From: Planctomycetota bacterium
GTDB taxonomy: Bacteria; Planctomycetota; Planctomycetia; Planctomycetales; Planctomycetaceae
NCBI GenBank assembly: GCA_021781115.1
Contig: JAJXXL010000163.1
Coordinates: forward strand, 1-44,248
Length of the DNA stretch: 44,248 nucleotides
Reading direction: 5' to 3'
Below the pieces are notes generated by a model that worked only from the letters and a program-made list of their open reading frames with translations, was not told the DNA's origin and did no database searches. The translations under genes and the position numbers were made by a program. Below, piece after piece: positions 1 through 9,859 of this stretch (position 1 is its first letter; every line of letters starts with the position of its first letter).

Positions 1-173
1 CACGACGGCGTCATCAGCACCTTGCGAATCGCCGCCTGCTCTTCGAGGATCCGACAACAGCGCTGCGTGAACGCGCCGTCGCCAGCGATATTCCCCAGTG
101 TGACCGCCTGGGCCACATAGTACAATTCGCGTCCCGCGATGAACGGCTTGTTGAATGGAATCGCGCTGGGCAT
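1..173 (-). CDS. wecE: dTDP-4-amino-4,6-dideoxygalactose transaminase-like (WecE/RffA family), N-terminal fragment running off the window edge
   Basis: Own reverse-strand translation from ATG at 173: MPSAIPFNKPFIAGRELYYVAQAVTLGNIAGDGAFTQRCCRILEEQAAIRKVLMTPS; resembles the WecE N-terminus (IPFN..PxxGxEL..GxGxFTxRC...LLTPSC). Not in ORF track because it is partial. Confidence 0.8.
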   Translation of the reverse strand, partial: MPSAIPFNKPFIAGRELYYVAQAVTLGNIAGDGAFTQRCCRILEEQAAIRKVLMTPS

Positions 174-175
174 CG

Positions 176-1528
176 TCAAATTACCTCCCAACCGCCGCCG
201 TACAGGAACGACAGCCAGACCAGCCCCACAGAAAACGCCAGCAGCGTCGGCCAGCGCCAGCGGCTTTGCGCCAGGCTGCTGCCCGCCGCAATGAACACGG
301 GCATGACCGCCCACACGTAGCGCCCGATGGAAATCGTGCCGCTGGCTGAAATTGGCAACAGCAGCATGACCAGTGCGCCGAACAGAACGCCCCAGCCCAG
401 CCGACGGACAGCCGGCAACAGCGCCAACGCCCACACCAGCAGCAAGGGGTCGGTCACCCGCCCCGAATAGACCTGTAAGGGGCTGCCTCCGCGCAAGACG
501 AGCGCCGCCGCCTGCGCCAACCCGAGAATAACGCTCGCGGCCCAGGCCAGCGGGTTCAACGTCGTGCCTTCGGTTCGCCAACTGCGAATGACATGCGGGT
601 ACAGCCAGGGGTCGCCCGACATCCACCCCAGGTAACCGAAAAACGCCACGACCCCGCCGATTGCCAGAATTCCGCCGCCGATCGCTGACAACCACCGCCG
701 GCTGAATACTGCTGGTACGAATGAAGCCGCGAGCGCCAACCCCGATGGCCGCACCGCCGAGGCCAGGCCGGCCCATGCCCCCGCCGCCAGGCAGCGGTTT
801 TCCAGCAATCGGGCCGTCGAAAGCAGGCCTACGAGGGACAGCAGCGAATCGGCGTACGGCACGCAGCCGAACAGGGCCGACGGAAACACCAGCCACAACG
901 CTAGCGACCACCGCGCCGCAGGCAAGCCCGCCCGCCGCGCCACAACACGATACAGCAGGCAGGCCGTGGCGAGCGTGGCCAAATTCGCAATGAGCAGCGC
1001 GCCCAGTAGAGGATTCACACCGGCCTGGCACAGCAGGCGAATCAACAGCGGGTACAGCGGAAAGAAACAGATGTTTTGTTGCACCGGCAACGAGGCGTCA
1101 GCCACGTAACCGGCCTCCACCACGCTCAAATACCACAACGCATCCCACCGCACGAGCGGGTCGAGCCACCGCCACGCCCCCCCCACGCGTACGCCAAGCA
1201 TCGGTTTCTTGCCGAATTCCGACTGGTGCTGAGCATATTCTGCGTAGAACTGTGGCAGGCTGACGACAAACCCGGCCCGCGGGTTCTCGGCGCGCAGGTC
1301 ATAAGTAATCGGCCACAGCATCGCGCCGGCATACATCGCCAGGATGCAGGCAATTCGCGTAATGAGCCACGCGACCGCCGGTTCGGCCAATGACGGGTTC
1401 ACCGCCGCCCCGCAGGCGACGACCGCCGTCGCGCCCCCTGCCAACGGCACGTCCTGACCACACGCCGCGTCCTGCGTGGCGGGGCACGTGCCTTGATGCA
1501 GCTCGTCAACGGTCGATACACCCACCAC
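176..1528 (-). CDS. PIG-V-like GT-C mannosyltransferase, integral membrane (start uncertain)
   Basis: WDALWYLSVVEAGY ... NICFFPLYPLLIRLL motif and many TM helices; ends 2 nt before the wecE-like start (operon-like). Confidence 0.75.
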   Translation of the reverse strand: MVGVSTVDELHQGTCPATQDAACGQDVPLAGGATAVVACGAAVNPSLAEPAVAWLITRIACILAMYAGAMLWPITYDLRAENPRAGFVVSLPQFYAEYAQHQSEFGKKPMLGVRVGGAWRWLDPLVRWDALWYLSVVEAGYVADASLPVQQNICFFPLYPLLIRLLCQAGVNPLLGALLIANLATLATACLLYRVVARRAGLPAARWSLALWLVFPSALFGCVPYADSLLSLVGLLSTARLLENRCLAAGAWAGLASAVRPSGLALAASFVPAVFSRRWLSAIGGGILAIGGVVAFFGYLGWMSGDPWLYPHVIRSWRTEGTTLNPLAWAASVILGLAQAAALVLRGGSPLQVYSGRVTDPLLLVWALALLPAVRRLGWGVLFGALVMLLLPISASGTISIGRYVWAVMPVFIAAGSSLAQSRWRWPTLLAFSVGLVWLSFLYGGGWEVI

Positions 1529-1929
1529 GCACAGGTCTCCTCGATGCTGGAATGCCGGGGTTTTCCGGCGGGCTGGCCATGCGCACCCTGAGGCACGCCG
1601 ACCTCGTCAAACCGGTCAACCGATGCTTGTGGGCATATCGAATGCCAGACCGTCGGTTTGTGGAACCAGCGGCGACAGATTCGCCCCTCGTGCGTGCGAT
1701 TGTTGCGATTGACGCAGCAAAATCGGCCGCGGGGTGAGGTCGTGCCCACCACTTGGCACGCGGCCCCCCCGTTCCTTGCCGAACTCACGTTGCAATTTGG
1801 CAGCACGCGGTTGCCGGAATGCAACGCGGGCGCCCCGAACCGGGGCGTCCGCATTACGCCGTTCGCACCTTGCACTGAACGGCCTGCGACGGGTAAGCTG
1901 GAGTTGTTCGCGGCTCCAGGGGTACGACG

Positions 1930-4386
1930 GTGGCACTCTCTGCAATTCAATTTGGCAAGGCGCTGGTCACTTCTGGCCTGATGAAGGCTGATGACGTCCG
2001 CTCGTTTTGGCGCGAGCTGCCAATCGACGACCGCCCACAGACCGGTGTTGCGCTGGGTGCGTTATTGGTACAGCGCGGCCTGCTGACCGAATTTCAGCGC
2101 CGGCAAATCCTCGAGGGCCATGCGGCCGCCCTCCTGATGGGCGATTACGTCCTGCTAGACAAGATCGGTTCTGGCGGCATGGGCCAGGTGTTCAAGGCTC
2201 GGCATCGCCGCATGAACCGGGTGGTGGCCATTAAACGTCTGCCGCCCGCGATGCTGAAAAATGGTGATGCCGTGAAGAGATTTCAACGTGAAGTTGAAGT
2301 CGCGGCGAAACTGGTGCATCCGAACATCGTGATTGCCTACGATGCCGGTCAGGCCGGCGCCGCGCACTATCTTGTCATGGAGTATGTCGATGGCCGCGAT
2401 CTGGGATCTCTGGTGAAAGGGCGCGGCCCGCTGCCGGTCGATGTGGCAGTGGACTCCATCCGCCAGGCCGCTTGCGGATTGGCGTTCGCTCATGAAAACG
2501 GAGTGGTCCACCGCGACATCAAGCCAGCCAATCTATTGATGGACCGTAAGGGCGTGGTGAAGATCCTGGATATGGGCCTGGCACGCTGGGATGACCAACT
2601 CGCGGCGAACACGGAAGGCTTGACCCAATCGGGCCAGGTGATGGGCACGGTGGATTACATGGCGCCTGAACAGGCGTTTGATATCCGGCATGCCGACGCC
2701 CGGTCTGACATTTACTCGCTCGGCTGTTCGCTCTATCGGTTGTTGATCGCCCATAATATGTATGGCGGCGACAGCCTGATGCAAAAGTTCTTCGCCCATC
2801 GCGAGGCTCCAATTCCCCAGCTTCGGGCCGAGCGTGCTGACGTTTCGCCCGAGTTGGAGGGGGTCTTTCACCGCATGGTGGCCAAGAAGCCCGAAGATCG
2901 CTACCAGACGATGAGCGAAGTTTTGGCGGCACTCGACAGTTGCCGGGCGGCCCCTTCGAAAAGCGTGGCGAACGACCTGGAGCGGCACGCCAGCGCGAGC
3001 GATTGGCAATCTTCGCTCGCCGCGCACAGCCAACTGACGCTGGAATCGTCGGGCCGCCAGAACGTCGCAAGCACCGAGCGCACGCACAGCAGCCTGAACT
3101 CCGACGTGGCCACTAACCCGAAAAGCGAACGGGTAATTCACCGGGCTGTTCACCCCTCGGATAACAGGCCCCACAACGAAACTCGCAATCGTTGGGGGCG
3201 CTCGCGGTACTTGCTCCTCGGGGGCGGCCTCGGGGGGCTCTTGATCGTCATCATTGGCGTGTGGAATCTCGTCAAGGACGACCCGGCAGGCGTCGTCAAA
3301 CCGGCAAACAACCGTACCCGACAATTGGCACTGTCCGCCGCGAAGAAATCCGGCGCGAAGAATAACGCCGCGAAACCTGCCGGTGCGCCCAAACCAATGT
3401 CGGCGCCATTTGACGCACAGCAGGCGCGAGCCGGTCAAGAAGCCTGGGCCACGCACCTGGGACTGGGTACCAGGATCGAACAAATCAACGCGATCGGGAT
3501 GACGCTGGTACTGATCCCGCCGGGGACGTTTCTGATGGGAAGCACGCCGGAACAACACGCTCAGGGAGTCAAAATGGCCAAAGAGGCCGCGATTAATCTC
3601 GATGCTGGATATTTAATTTATATAAAAGAAGAAATGCCGCAGCATCGTGTCTCCATATCGAAACCGTATTGGATAAGCATGACCGAAGTGACGATCGCAC
3701 ATTTCAAAAAGTTCGTGAAGGCCACGAACTATGTCACCCAGGCCGAGCAGTTCGGTTTCGGTAATTCAGGTACGACGCAAGCAGACGAAAAAATAACGCC
3801 AGAACAGAAAGCCATGACCTGGCAAACGCCTGGTTACCCCGTCACCGACGAATCGCCTGTGACGCAAGTCACCTGGAACGACTGCGTCGCATTCTGCAAC
3901 TGGCTTTCAGAACAGGAAAACCTTAAGCCCTGTTATCTCCGGGATGAGAAATCCGAATGGGCTTTATTGGCTTCGAACGCCGGCTACAGGCTGCCAACGG
4001 CGGCCGAATGGGAATATGCCTGCCGCGCCGGCACAACCACGCAGTTCTCATTTGGCGACGACCCGGCGATGCTCGCCGACTATGGATGGTTCATTAAGAA
4101 CTCGGGCGGCAACGTTCGAACTGTGGGGTTGAAGATTGCCAACCCGTTCGGTCTGTTCGACATGCACGGAAATGCCTTCGAGTGGTGCCATGATTGGTAC
4201 TCTGGCAGCTATTATTCGAAGTCGCCGCCAGTCGACCCCATCGACGTTTCGATTAACTTTGGCCACACAGTTCGCGGAGGTGTCTGGTACGGTGCCTCGT
4301 ACATCGCTCGCTCGGCCTTTCACGTACATCTTGCGCCAGTTAACCGCGATACCAATTGCGGCTTTCGATGCGTCCGCGTGCAATAG
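1930..4386 (+). CDS. Serine/threonine protein kinase with C-terminal formylglycine-generating-enzyme/sulfatase-modifying-factor domain
   Basis: [34 protein letters not shown]; single TM ([18 protein letters not shown]); then [10 protein letters not shown]...[12 protein letters not shown]...[12 protein letters not shown]...RGGVW...GFRCVRV. GTG start. Confidence 0.93.
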   Translation: MALSAIQFGKALVTSGLMKADDVRSFWRELPIDDRPQTGVALGALLVQRGLLTEFQRRQILEGHAAALLMGDYVLLDKIGSGGMGQVFKARHRRMNRVVAIKRLPPAMLKNGDAVKRFQREVEVAAKLVHPNIVIAYDAGQAGAAHYLVMEYVDGRDLGSLVKGRGPLPVDVAVDSIRQAACGLAFAHENGVVHRDIKPANLLMDRKGVVKILDMGLARWDDQLAANTEGLTQSGQVMGTVDYMAPEQAFDIRHADARSDIYSLGCSLYRLLIAHNMYGGDSLMQKFFAHREAPIPQLRAERADVSPELEGVFHRMVAKKPEDRYQTMSEVLAALDSCRAAPSKSVANDLERHASASDWQSSLAAHSQLTLESSGRQNVASTERTHSSLNSDVATNPKSERVIHRAVHPSDNRPHNETRNRWGRSRYLLLGGGLGGLLIVIIGVWNLVKDDPAGVVKPANNRTRQLALSAAKKSGAKNNAAKPAGAPKPMSAPFDAQQARAGQEAWATHLGLGTRIEQINAIGMTLVLIPPGTFLMGSTPEQHAQGVKMAKEAAINLDAGYLIYIKEEMPQHRVSISKPYWISMTEVTIAHFKKFVKATNYVTQAEQFGFGNSGTTQADEKITPEQKAMTWQTPGYPVTDESPVTQVTWNDCVAFCNWLSEQENLKPCYLRDEKSEWALLASNAGYRLPTAAEWEYACRAGTTTQFSFGDDPAMLADYGWFIKNSGGNVRTVGLKIANPFGLFDMHGNAFEWCHDWYSGSYYSKSPPVDPIDVSINFGHTVRGGVWYGASYIARSAFHVHLAPVNRDTNCGFRCVRVQ

Positions 4387-4523
4387 GCTTTCACGTTGAG
4401 TTGCGACGCCGCGCGGGCAGAATCTCGGTGCTATTTTACGCGTCATCGTTGGGGCCGTTTGGCAAAATTCCCATCAACGATCGAACGCGGCTCGGTTAGC
4501 CACAGGTTACCGCGGGCTGAGCG

Positions 4524-7055
4524 TCATGCGGAGCTGGCCGACGGGTCGGCAACGGCGCAGGACGCTCGCTCTACTTGTCGGCCCAGGAACTCTGCCTTTG
4601 GTTCATCTGCCGAAATCGTACCGGCGGCGGCCCGATCGCGCCGATTCAGGTTTGTCACCAGTAATGTCACGACGGTCACGAACGTGGCGAACCCGCCGAA
4701 AGTCAGTCCCGGCGGTGTATATTTGAAAACCACTTCGTGCTTTCCCGCTGCCAGCGGCACTGCGCGAAATGCCAGGTTGGCCTGTAGCACAGGCACCGGC
4801 TGGCCGTTGTCTTCGGCCTTCCAGCCCGAGTACCAGACATCGCTTAACACCAGGTAGCCCGGTGCGTCGAGTTCGGCCGAAATCGTCACCCGGTTGGGCG
4901 TATAGTTCACGATCGACGCCGGCTGAAATTCCTGCCGCGGGCCGGCGGGCAAGGCGTCGTGTGGCAGCACCAGTTCCCGCCGGGGGTTTGCGGCTTGCAA
5001 TACCGCGACCGGGTTTTCGCCATAACGAACTTCTCGCACCCGGCCCAGCACGAACGCCCGCGGCATGGCGGTGGGGTTTTCATAAACGGCAAACGGCGAA
5101 TTGGCCGTATCCTGGCCACGCAGGTGCAGTTGCTGCGGCAACCCGCCGCGGGCGGCAAGTTTCCACGTGCCGATGGTGGCTGGCGGCTGGCTTAACTGCA
5201 ACACGGCGTAGCGCACGCCCAGAAAGTCGATCAGGTTGTGGTGATACTCGCCCAGGTCGATCGGATCGAACCCAACCAGTTCCATCACCGGATCGCGCGT
5301 TTTGGTCACCGCATCGATGAACGACGTGTAACTCAGCAACGGCACGGGTTCGTAGGCATGCACCTTGTACAAACCTTCGGCCCACGCTTCGCGGTCGCTG
5401 AGCACGTCCTGCCGGGCCACAATTCGCGCCAGCCCGGCTTTCTCCTTGAGAAACACCGCGAGTGGGCTGCGCTCGCGAATCGCGGCCGCCGGAATCGTCC
5501 TGAAGATTCTCGCTGAAAACAGGCTCAATTCGGCGGCGCACAGAATCGTCAAACCCAGTCCGGCGAACTGCACGCGCAAAGGCCACCGCCAGGCGGCCCA
5601 GATCAGGGCGAATGCCAGAGACATATAGCACCACGCGGCGGGCGAAAGCACCGCCCCAACCAGCGGAGACCTGGCCCCGGTTCCGCGAATGCCGGTCAGC
5701 GCGCGGGGCGCCGGCTGATCGGCGGCAGCCTGTGCCTCTTGTGCCGGTTGCAACGATTCGGTCCGCAACTCGCTGAATCGTGAGCTGTGCGTGGCGGCGA
5801 ACGTTGCCAGCGTGCAGACCACCGCAATCAGGGCGATCGCCTGCACGCGCCCGCGAGCTTTGGCAGTCGCCGCACGGGCCGCCGCAAGCAACGCATCGAC
5901 ACCGGCAGCAGCCAGCACCGCCGTGGCCAGCGACGTGTGAAACAGCGCTCGAGACGGTGCGCGAAACAGGGCTATTCCAGGAAAATAGTGGTGCATCGCA
6001 TGGTAGATCGGCCCCTGCGTTCCGAACGCAAACAGCATCGTTACGAGCCAGACCGCCGCGATCCGCTGCACGGGGTACCGGCGCCAGCCGCCCACGACGC
6101 CGCAGGCCGCCAGCAACAACGGCACGACGCCGAAGTGTGTCAGCGTTTCCCAGTAACAGACGCCCGGCCCGGAATAGGCGTCGGGCCCGCCAAGAATGAA
6201 CGGGTCGATCAATTGCAGCAGGTTCGACAGCCCCAGGCTGACACTGCTCGACTGGGCCGAAGTCAGCCCGCCCGCCCGCGCCGCCTGACGGGTATAGATC
6301 CAGATCGGCAGGAAGTCGATCGCTATCAGCCCTGCGGTTGCGGCACCGGCCGCGATCCAGTTGCGCAGCAGCCGCCAGGCGGATGCAGCCGATCCATTGC
6401 GAAACCGATGCAGCGCATCGGCGGCCATAAAGGCCGACATGATGACCACAAGGTAAAACAGTTCCTGGACATGGCCGCAAAAAAAGCACAGGGCAAAAAC
6501 GAGCGCCACCAACGACACGCCGCCGCGTTGCGCATTGCGCACACGTTCGAAAGCCAGCAGGGCCCACGGGGCCCAGGCCATCAGACATACCGGGTTGTAG
6601 TGCCCTTCGGCCGTGTTCACGAGATAATAGGGTGCGGCGAGGTACGCCACGGCCCCACACAGGGCGGCAGGCTCTTCAAAACCATACCGGCGGCACAGGC
6701 GGTACATGCCGGCCCCCCCCAACAGGTGATGGGCGGCCATCATCCAGCCAACCCAAAAGGGCGCGGTGAGCAGGCACAACAGCCAGTTGGGCGGGTAGAA
6801 CAGCGCCGTTTGGGGGTTGCCCAGCCACGGTTCGCCCCCCAGCGCGTAGGGGTTCCAAAACGGCAACGCCCCGTCACGCAGCAGCGACTCTGCCGGGAAG
6901 TTGCGCGTGGCAATGATATTGTCGGTCACATCGTTCAGGCCGCCCCGTTGGGGACCGACCAATAAATCGGTTGGGTGCTGCACCAGCGGAAAGAAGCAGG
7001 CTGCAGTTGCGCCGACCAGAACGAGCGTTGCGAGGATCGTCAAACGCTGTTTCAT
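4524..7055 (-). CDS. YfhO family multi-spanning membrane protein
   Basis: MKQRLTILATLVLVG...DNIIATRNFPAESLLRDGALPFWNPYALGGEPWLGNPQTALFYPPNWLL and C-terminal LVLSDVWYSGWKAEDNGQPVPVLQANLAFRAVPLAAGKHEVVFKYTP, typical of YfhO. Start moved in from 7169. Confidence 0.85.
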   Translation of the reverse strand: MKQRLTILATLVLVGATAACFFPLVQHPTDLLVGPQRGGLNDVTDNIIATRNFPAESLLRDGALPFWNPYALGGEPWLGNPQTALFYPPNWLLCLLTAPFWVGWMMAAHHLLGGAGMYRLCRRYGFEEPAALCGAVAYLAAPYYLVNTAEGHYNPVCLMAWAPWALLAFERVRNAQRGGVSLVALVFALCFFCGHVQELFYLVVIMSAFMAADALHRFRNGSAASAWRLLRNWIAAGAATAGLIAIDFLPIWIYTRQAARAGGLTSAQSSSVSLGLSNLLQLIDPFILGGPDAYSGPGVCYWETLTHFGVVPLLLAACGVVGGWRRYPVQRIAAVWLVTMLFAFGTQGPIYHAMHHYFPGIALFRAPSRALFHTSLATAVLAAAGVDALLAAARAATAKARGRVQAIALIAVVCTLATFAATHSSRFSELRTESLQPAQEAQAAADQPAPRALTGIRGTGARSPLVGAVLSPAAWCYMSLAFALIWAAWRWPLRVQFAGLGLTILCAAELSLFSARIFRTIPAAAIRERSPLAVFLKEKAGLARIVARQDVLSDREAWAEGLYKVHAYEPVPLLSYTSFIDAVTKTRDPVMELVGFDPIDLGEYHHNLIDFLGVRYAVLQLSQPPATIGTWKLAARGGLPQQLHLRGQDTANSPFAVYENPTAMPRAFVLGRVREVRYGENPVAVLQAANPRRELVLPHDALPAGPRQEFQPASIVNYTPNRVTISAELDAPGYLVLSDVWYSGWKAEDNGQPVPVLQANLAFRAVPLAAGKHEVVFKYTPPGLTFGGFATFVTVVTLLVTNLNRRDRAAAGTISADEPKAEFLGRQVERASCAVADPSASSA

Positions 7056-7171
7056 AGCCAACAAGAAAACACGACCTGAGTGACGGAATGCAAGGACGAT
7101 ATGTTCAAGCGAAAATCGAATCGACGACGATCGGGCAGTGCCAGAAGGTTGATCAGCCAACGACGACAATC

Positions 7172-7996
7172 TCAGGTGCAGGCGCGCAAGACCCCCGACG
7201 GGTTTGCCACGGCCGCGGCCGACGACGAAACGTTGCGGGCCACTGCAAACGTGCTGATCCCACAGGGAAAATTGAAGCCGGTCTTCAGCAGCCAGTTTTC
7301 CATTTGCAGCAACCGATGCACAGCGATATTGATCGGCCGCGCCAGCGCATGCAGGTCACCCTCACCGGCGGGCTTGGCGCGGCGCGGGGGAAGCGGGTTA
7401 ACGCAGCGTGCGACGACAACCGGCGCCAGCAATGTGAAATTCCAATACCCCAGGCGAACTGGCTGCAAACCATTGTTTCGCAAGACTTCAGCCAGGCTGC
7501 GGCGCGTGTACCGTCGATAGTGCTGGTTAACGACGTCATGCAGCGACCACAGCCAGTTGTACGCGGGCACGAACACAATTGCGATGCCGCCAGGTTTGAG
7601 CAACCGCTGCCAGTTCGCTACCGCCCGATTGTCGTCGGCCAGGTGTTCCAACACGTCCGAAGCAATCACGACGTCGAATCGGGCGTCGTCAAATGCCGGG
7701 TTGGCGCCGTCCATTTCATACGCATGAGGAATGCCGTTTTCGCGACACAGGCGAATCGCCCGCCGGCTGATGTCGACGCCCGTCAGGTCACGGTAGCCGT
7801 CGGCAGCCAGCCGCTTCAGCAGTGGCCCGGCGGAACAGCCGATTTCGAGAATCGAACTATCGGGGCCGCGGCCCCATTGTTTCAACAGGTCGACAACGAT
7901 CGCGCGGCGCGCCTTGAACCAGCAATGATTCTCTTCCAACTCATGGTACCGCGCTTCGTGAACAGGGTGCATGTACCAACCTGCAAAATGTGCCAT
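7172..7996 (-). CDS. SAM-dependent methyltransferase (class I, Methyltransf_11/23 type)
   Basis: ILEIGCSAGPLLKRL, FDVVIASDVLEHLADD, LLKPGGIAIVFVPAYNWLWS. Confidence 0.88.
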   Translation of the reverse strand: MAHFAGWYMHPVHEARYHELEENHCWFKARRAIVVDLLKQWGRGPDSSILEIGCSAGPLLKRLAADGYRDLTGVDISRRAIRLCRENGIPHAYEMDGANPAFDDARFDVVIASDVLEHLADDNRAVANWQRLLKPGGIAIVFVPAYNWLWSLHDVVNQHYRRYTRRSLAEVLRNNGLQPVRLGYWNFTLLAPVVVARCVNPLPPRRAKPAGEGDLHALARPINIAVHRLLQMENWLLKTGFNFPCGISTFAVARNVSSSAAAVANPSGVLRACT

Positions 7997-8014
7997 TGTA
8001 CCGACGCAACACCA

Positions 8015-9262
8015 TCAGGAAACGACCGGTTCGCTCTCGCGCACGGGTGCCTCAGAAACCTGATTGGCCGGTTCCTGGCCCAAGCTCGCAGGCAACGTGG
8101 CCAATTCGGCGCTTGCGGGCGACGACACGCCGCATTGTGGCTGAGCCGCAGCCCCGACCCGCGTACGGGCTCGAAACACGAAACTGCGGCTCAACAGAAA
8201 ATTGAAACCGGCGCCGCCCACAGCGCCCAGCATGGCCGCCGCCAGGCGATGCCCGTCAAAGGCACTGTTCAGGCGGCACAACCCCACGCTCAGGCCCCAA
8301 TTGACCCCCGCCCCGCACAGGCAGCTCAGGCAGAATGCCGCGTATTGCCGCAGTGCCGGTTCGCGCCGCGCCGCCGAAAAAGTGAACCGCCGGTTCAGCC
8401 AGAAATTGAAGGTCATGGCCGTCCAGATTGCGGCGCCGCGGGCTGCGGCCAATGGCAACCAGGCCAACAGCACGGCATACGACGCGAGGTCGACCCCCAT
8501 GCCCGCCAGGCCCACCGCCAGAAACAGCAGCAGGTGAAACCAGCCGCCGAATTGGAATTCGTACAGCCGTTTCAGATGCCGCACATAATTGACCTGCTCG
8601 CGCAGCGTCAGTTTGCTTGTGCCATGCAACCGGTCGGCGAACCGGATCGGAATTTCCCGCACCTGTCGGCAGCGCCCCTTGACGATCAATTCGAGGCCAA
8701 TCTTGTAGCCGATCGGATCGAGCGGGGCGGCGCTGGCGAATGTCGTTTTTCGCAGCGCGAAAAACCCGGCCATCGGGTCGGCAACGCGGGTAAGCGGGCG
8801 TGCCAGCCAGGTGGCGACACGCGAGTTCAGTTTGCGGAACAACCCCCAGCTCTCATCGGTCGCCGCGCCGGGCACGTAGCGGCTGCCGATCACAAAATCA
8901 ATCTCGGGGTCGTTGAGCGCGGCGACTAGTTCGGGAATCTTTTCGGGCGGATGCGACAGATCAGCGTCCATGACCAGCAGCACGGCGCCTCGCGCCTGAC
9001 GCATGCCGTGAATGACCGCGCTCGACAACCCCCGCTCGCTCTGCCGCACTTCCAACCGCACCGGAAATTCCGCGGCCAGCCGGCGACAGAGGTCCGGCGT
9101 GTCATCGGGGCTATTGTCGTCGACAATCAGGATCTCGGCGTCAAGGCCAACATGGTGCACGGCGGCAGTAATGCGCGGCACGAGGACCGGCAGGTTCGCC
9201 GCCTCGCGATATGTCGGCACAATGATGGTCAGATCGCACGGGGTCATATTGCCTTCGATCAA
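8015..9262 (-). CDS. Glycosyltransferase family 2 (dolichyl-phosphate-sugar synthase type) fused to a GtrA domain
   Basis: DLTIIVPTYREAANLPVLV...ILIVDDNSPDDT...DADLSHPPE...GSRYVPG plus C-terminal GtrA-like four-helix region (LAGMGVDLASYAVLLAWLPLA...FWLNRRFTF). Confidence 0.92.
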   Translation of the reverse strand: MIEGNMTPCDLTIIVPTYREAANLPVLVPRITAAVHHVGLDAEILIVDDNSPDDTPDLCRRLAAEFPVRLEVRQSERGLSSAVIHGMRQARGAVLLVMDADLSHPPEKIPELVAALNDPEIDFVIGSRYVPGAATDESWGLFRKLNSRVATWLARPLTRVADPMAGFFALRKTTFASAAPLDPIGYKIGLELIVKGRCRQVREIPIRFADRLHGTSKLTLREQVNYVRHLKRLYEFQFGGWFHLLLFLAVGLAGMGVDLASYAVLLAWLPLAAARGAAIWTAMTFNFWLNRRFTFSAARREPALRQYAAFCLSCLCGAGVNWGLSVGLCRLNSAFDGHRLAAAMLGAVGGAGFNFLLSRSFVFRARTRVGAAAQPQCGVSSPASAELATLPASLGQEPANQVSEAPVRESEPVVS

Positions 9263-9361
9263 TGCACGTGCGTCGCGGCATACCGGGCCGCGCCAAACCG
9301 ACGACGCAAGAAACTCGCGGCGAGCCGCGCCGCCGGGGCGCGCCCGCGAACCAGCCCCTGG

Positions 9362-9619
9362 TCAATTGATCGAGTTGATCGCGTTGGCCAAATCGTTCAA
9401 TTCATTGATCAGCGCACCGCGCAGCGTCGCCAGCCCCACGATGACGCCCAAGCCGACGAGCGTCACCAGCAACAGGTATTCAACGAACACTGCCCCGCGA
9501 AACTTGCGGGAAATCCGGGTGGGAATCTTTTTCAGCGTGGAAAACACAGTACCTCCAGTGACCTGAAACGGCGAACCCTCGTTGCTTACAAAACAGGAAA
9601 TCTCGCAAGATCGAAGCAC
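9362..9619 (-). CDS. Flp/Fap-type pilin (type IVb)
   Basis: Short protein with prepilin site KFRG|AVFVEYLLLVTLVGLGVIVGLATLRG; Glu5-Tyr6 of the Flp motif present. Confidence 0.85.
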   Translation of the reverse strand: MLRSCEISCFVSNEGSPFQVTGGTVFSTLKKIPTRISRKFRGAVFVEYLLLVTLVGLGVIVGLATLRGALINELNDLANAINSIN

Positions 9620-9859
9620 GCACTTCGCGTGCCGTCAGACTTGGTTCACAAACTTGACGAATTGCCCCGCCCGAATCCGGGCGGCCGCAGTCGCGACGTG
9701 AGTGTTGTTCCAGAGTTGACGCCGCGATATGTTGATTTTTGAACCGATTTTCGCGGCTGACCGCCACCCTGGTTGCAGCGACCACGCCACACATTTCTGC
9801 ATTCGGCCAACCTTTAACTGTGAGTATTGCCATTTCGAAGCGCCCCGCATTACTGTTCG

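Noticed and set aside
1399-1950. 183-aa minus-strand ORF upstream of the kinase
   Set aside because: Low-complexity Arg-rich translation with competing ORFs in several frames; treated as intergenic plus the 5' end of the PIG-V-like gene.
5080-6660. 526-aa minus-strand ORF inside the YfhO gene
   Set aside because: Alternate frame of the well-supported YfhO gene; Arg/Gly/Ala-rich with no domain-like sequence, typical high-GC spurious ORF.
5787-6965. 392-aa plus-strand ORF antisense to YfhO
   Set aside because: His/Arg/Gln-rich composition and complete overlap with YfhO; no homology signal.
7088-8929. 613-aa plus-strand ORF antisense to the methyltransferase and GT2-GtrA genes
   Set aside because: Long only because of GC-driven stop scarcity; both opposite-strand genes carry clear motifs.
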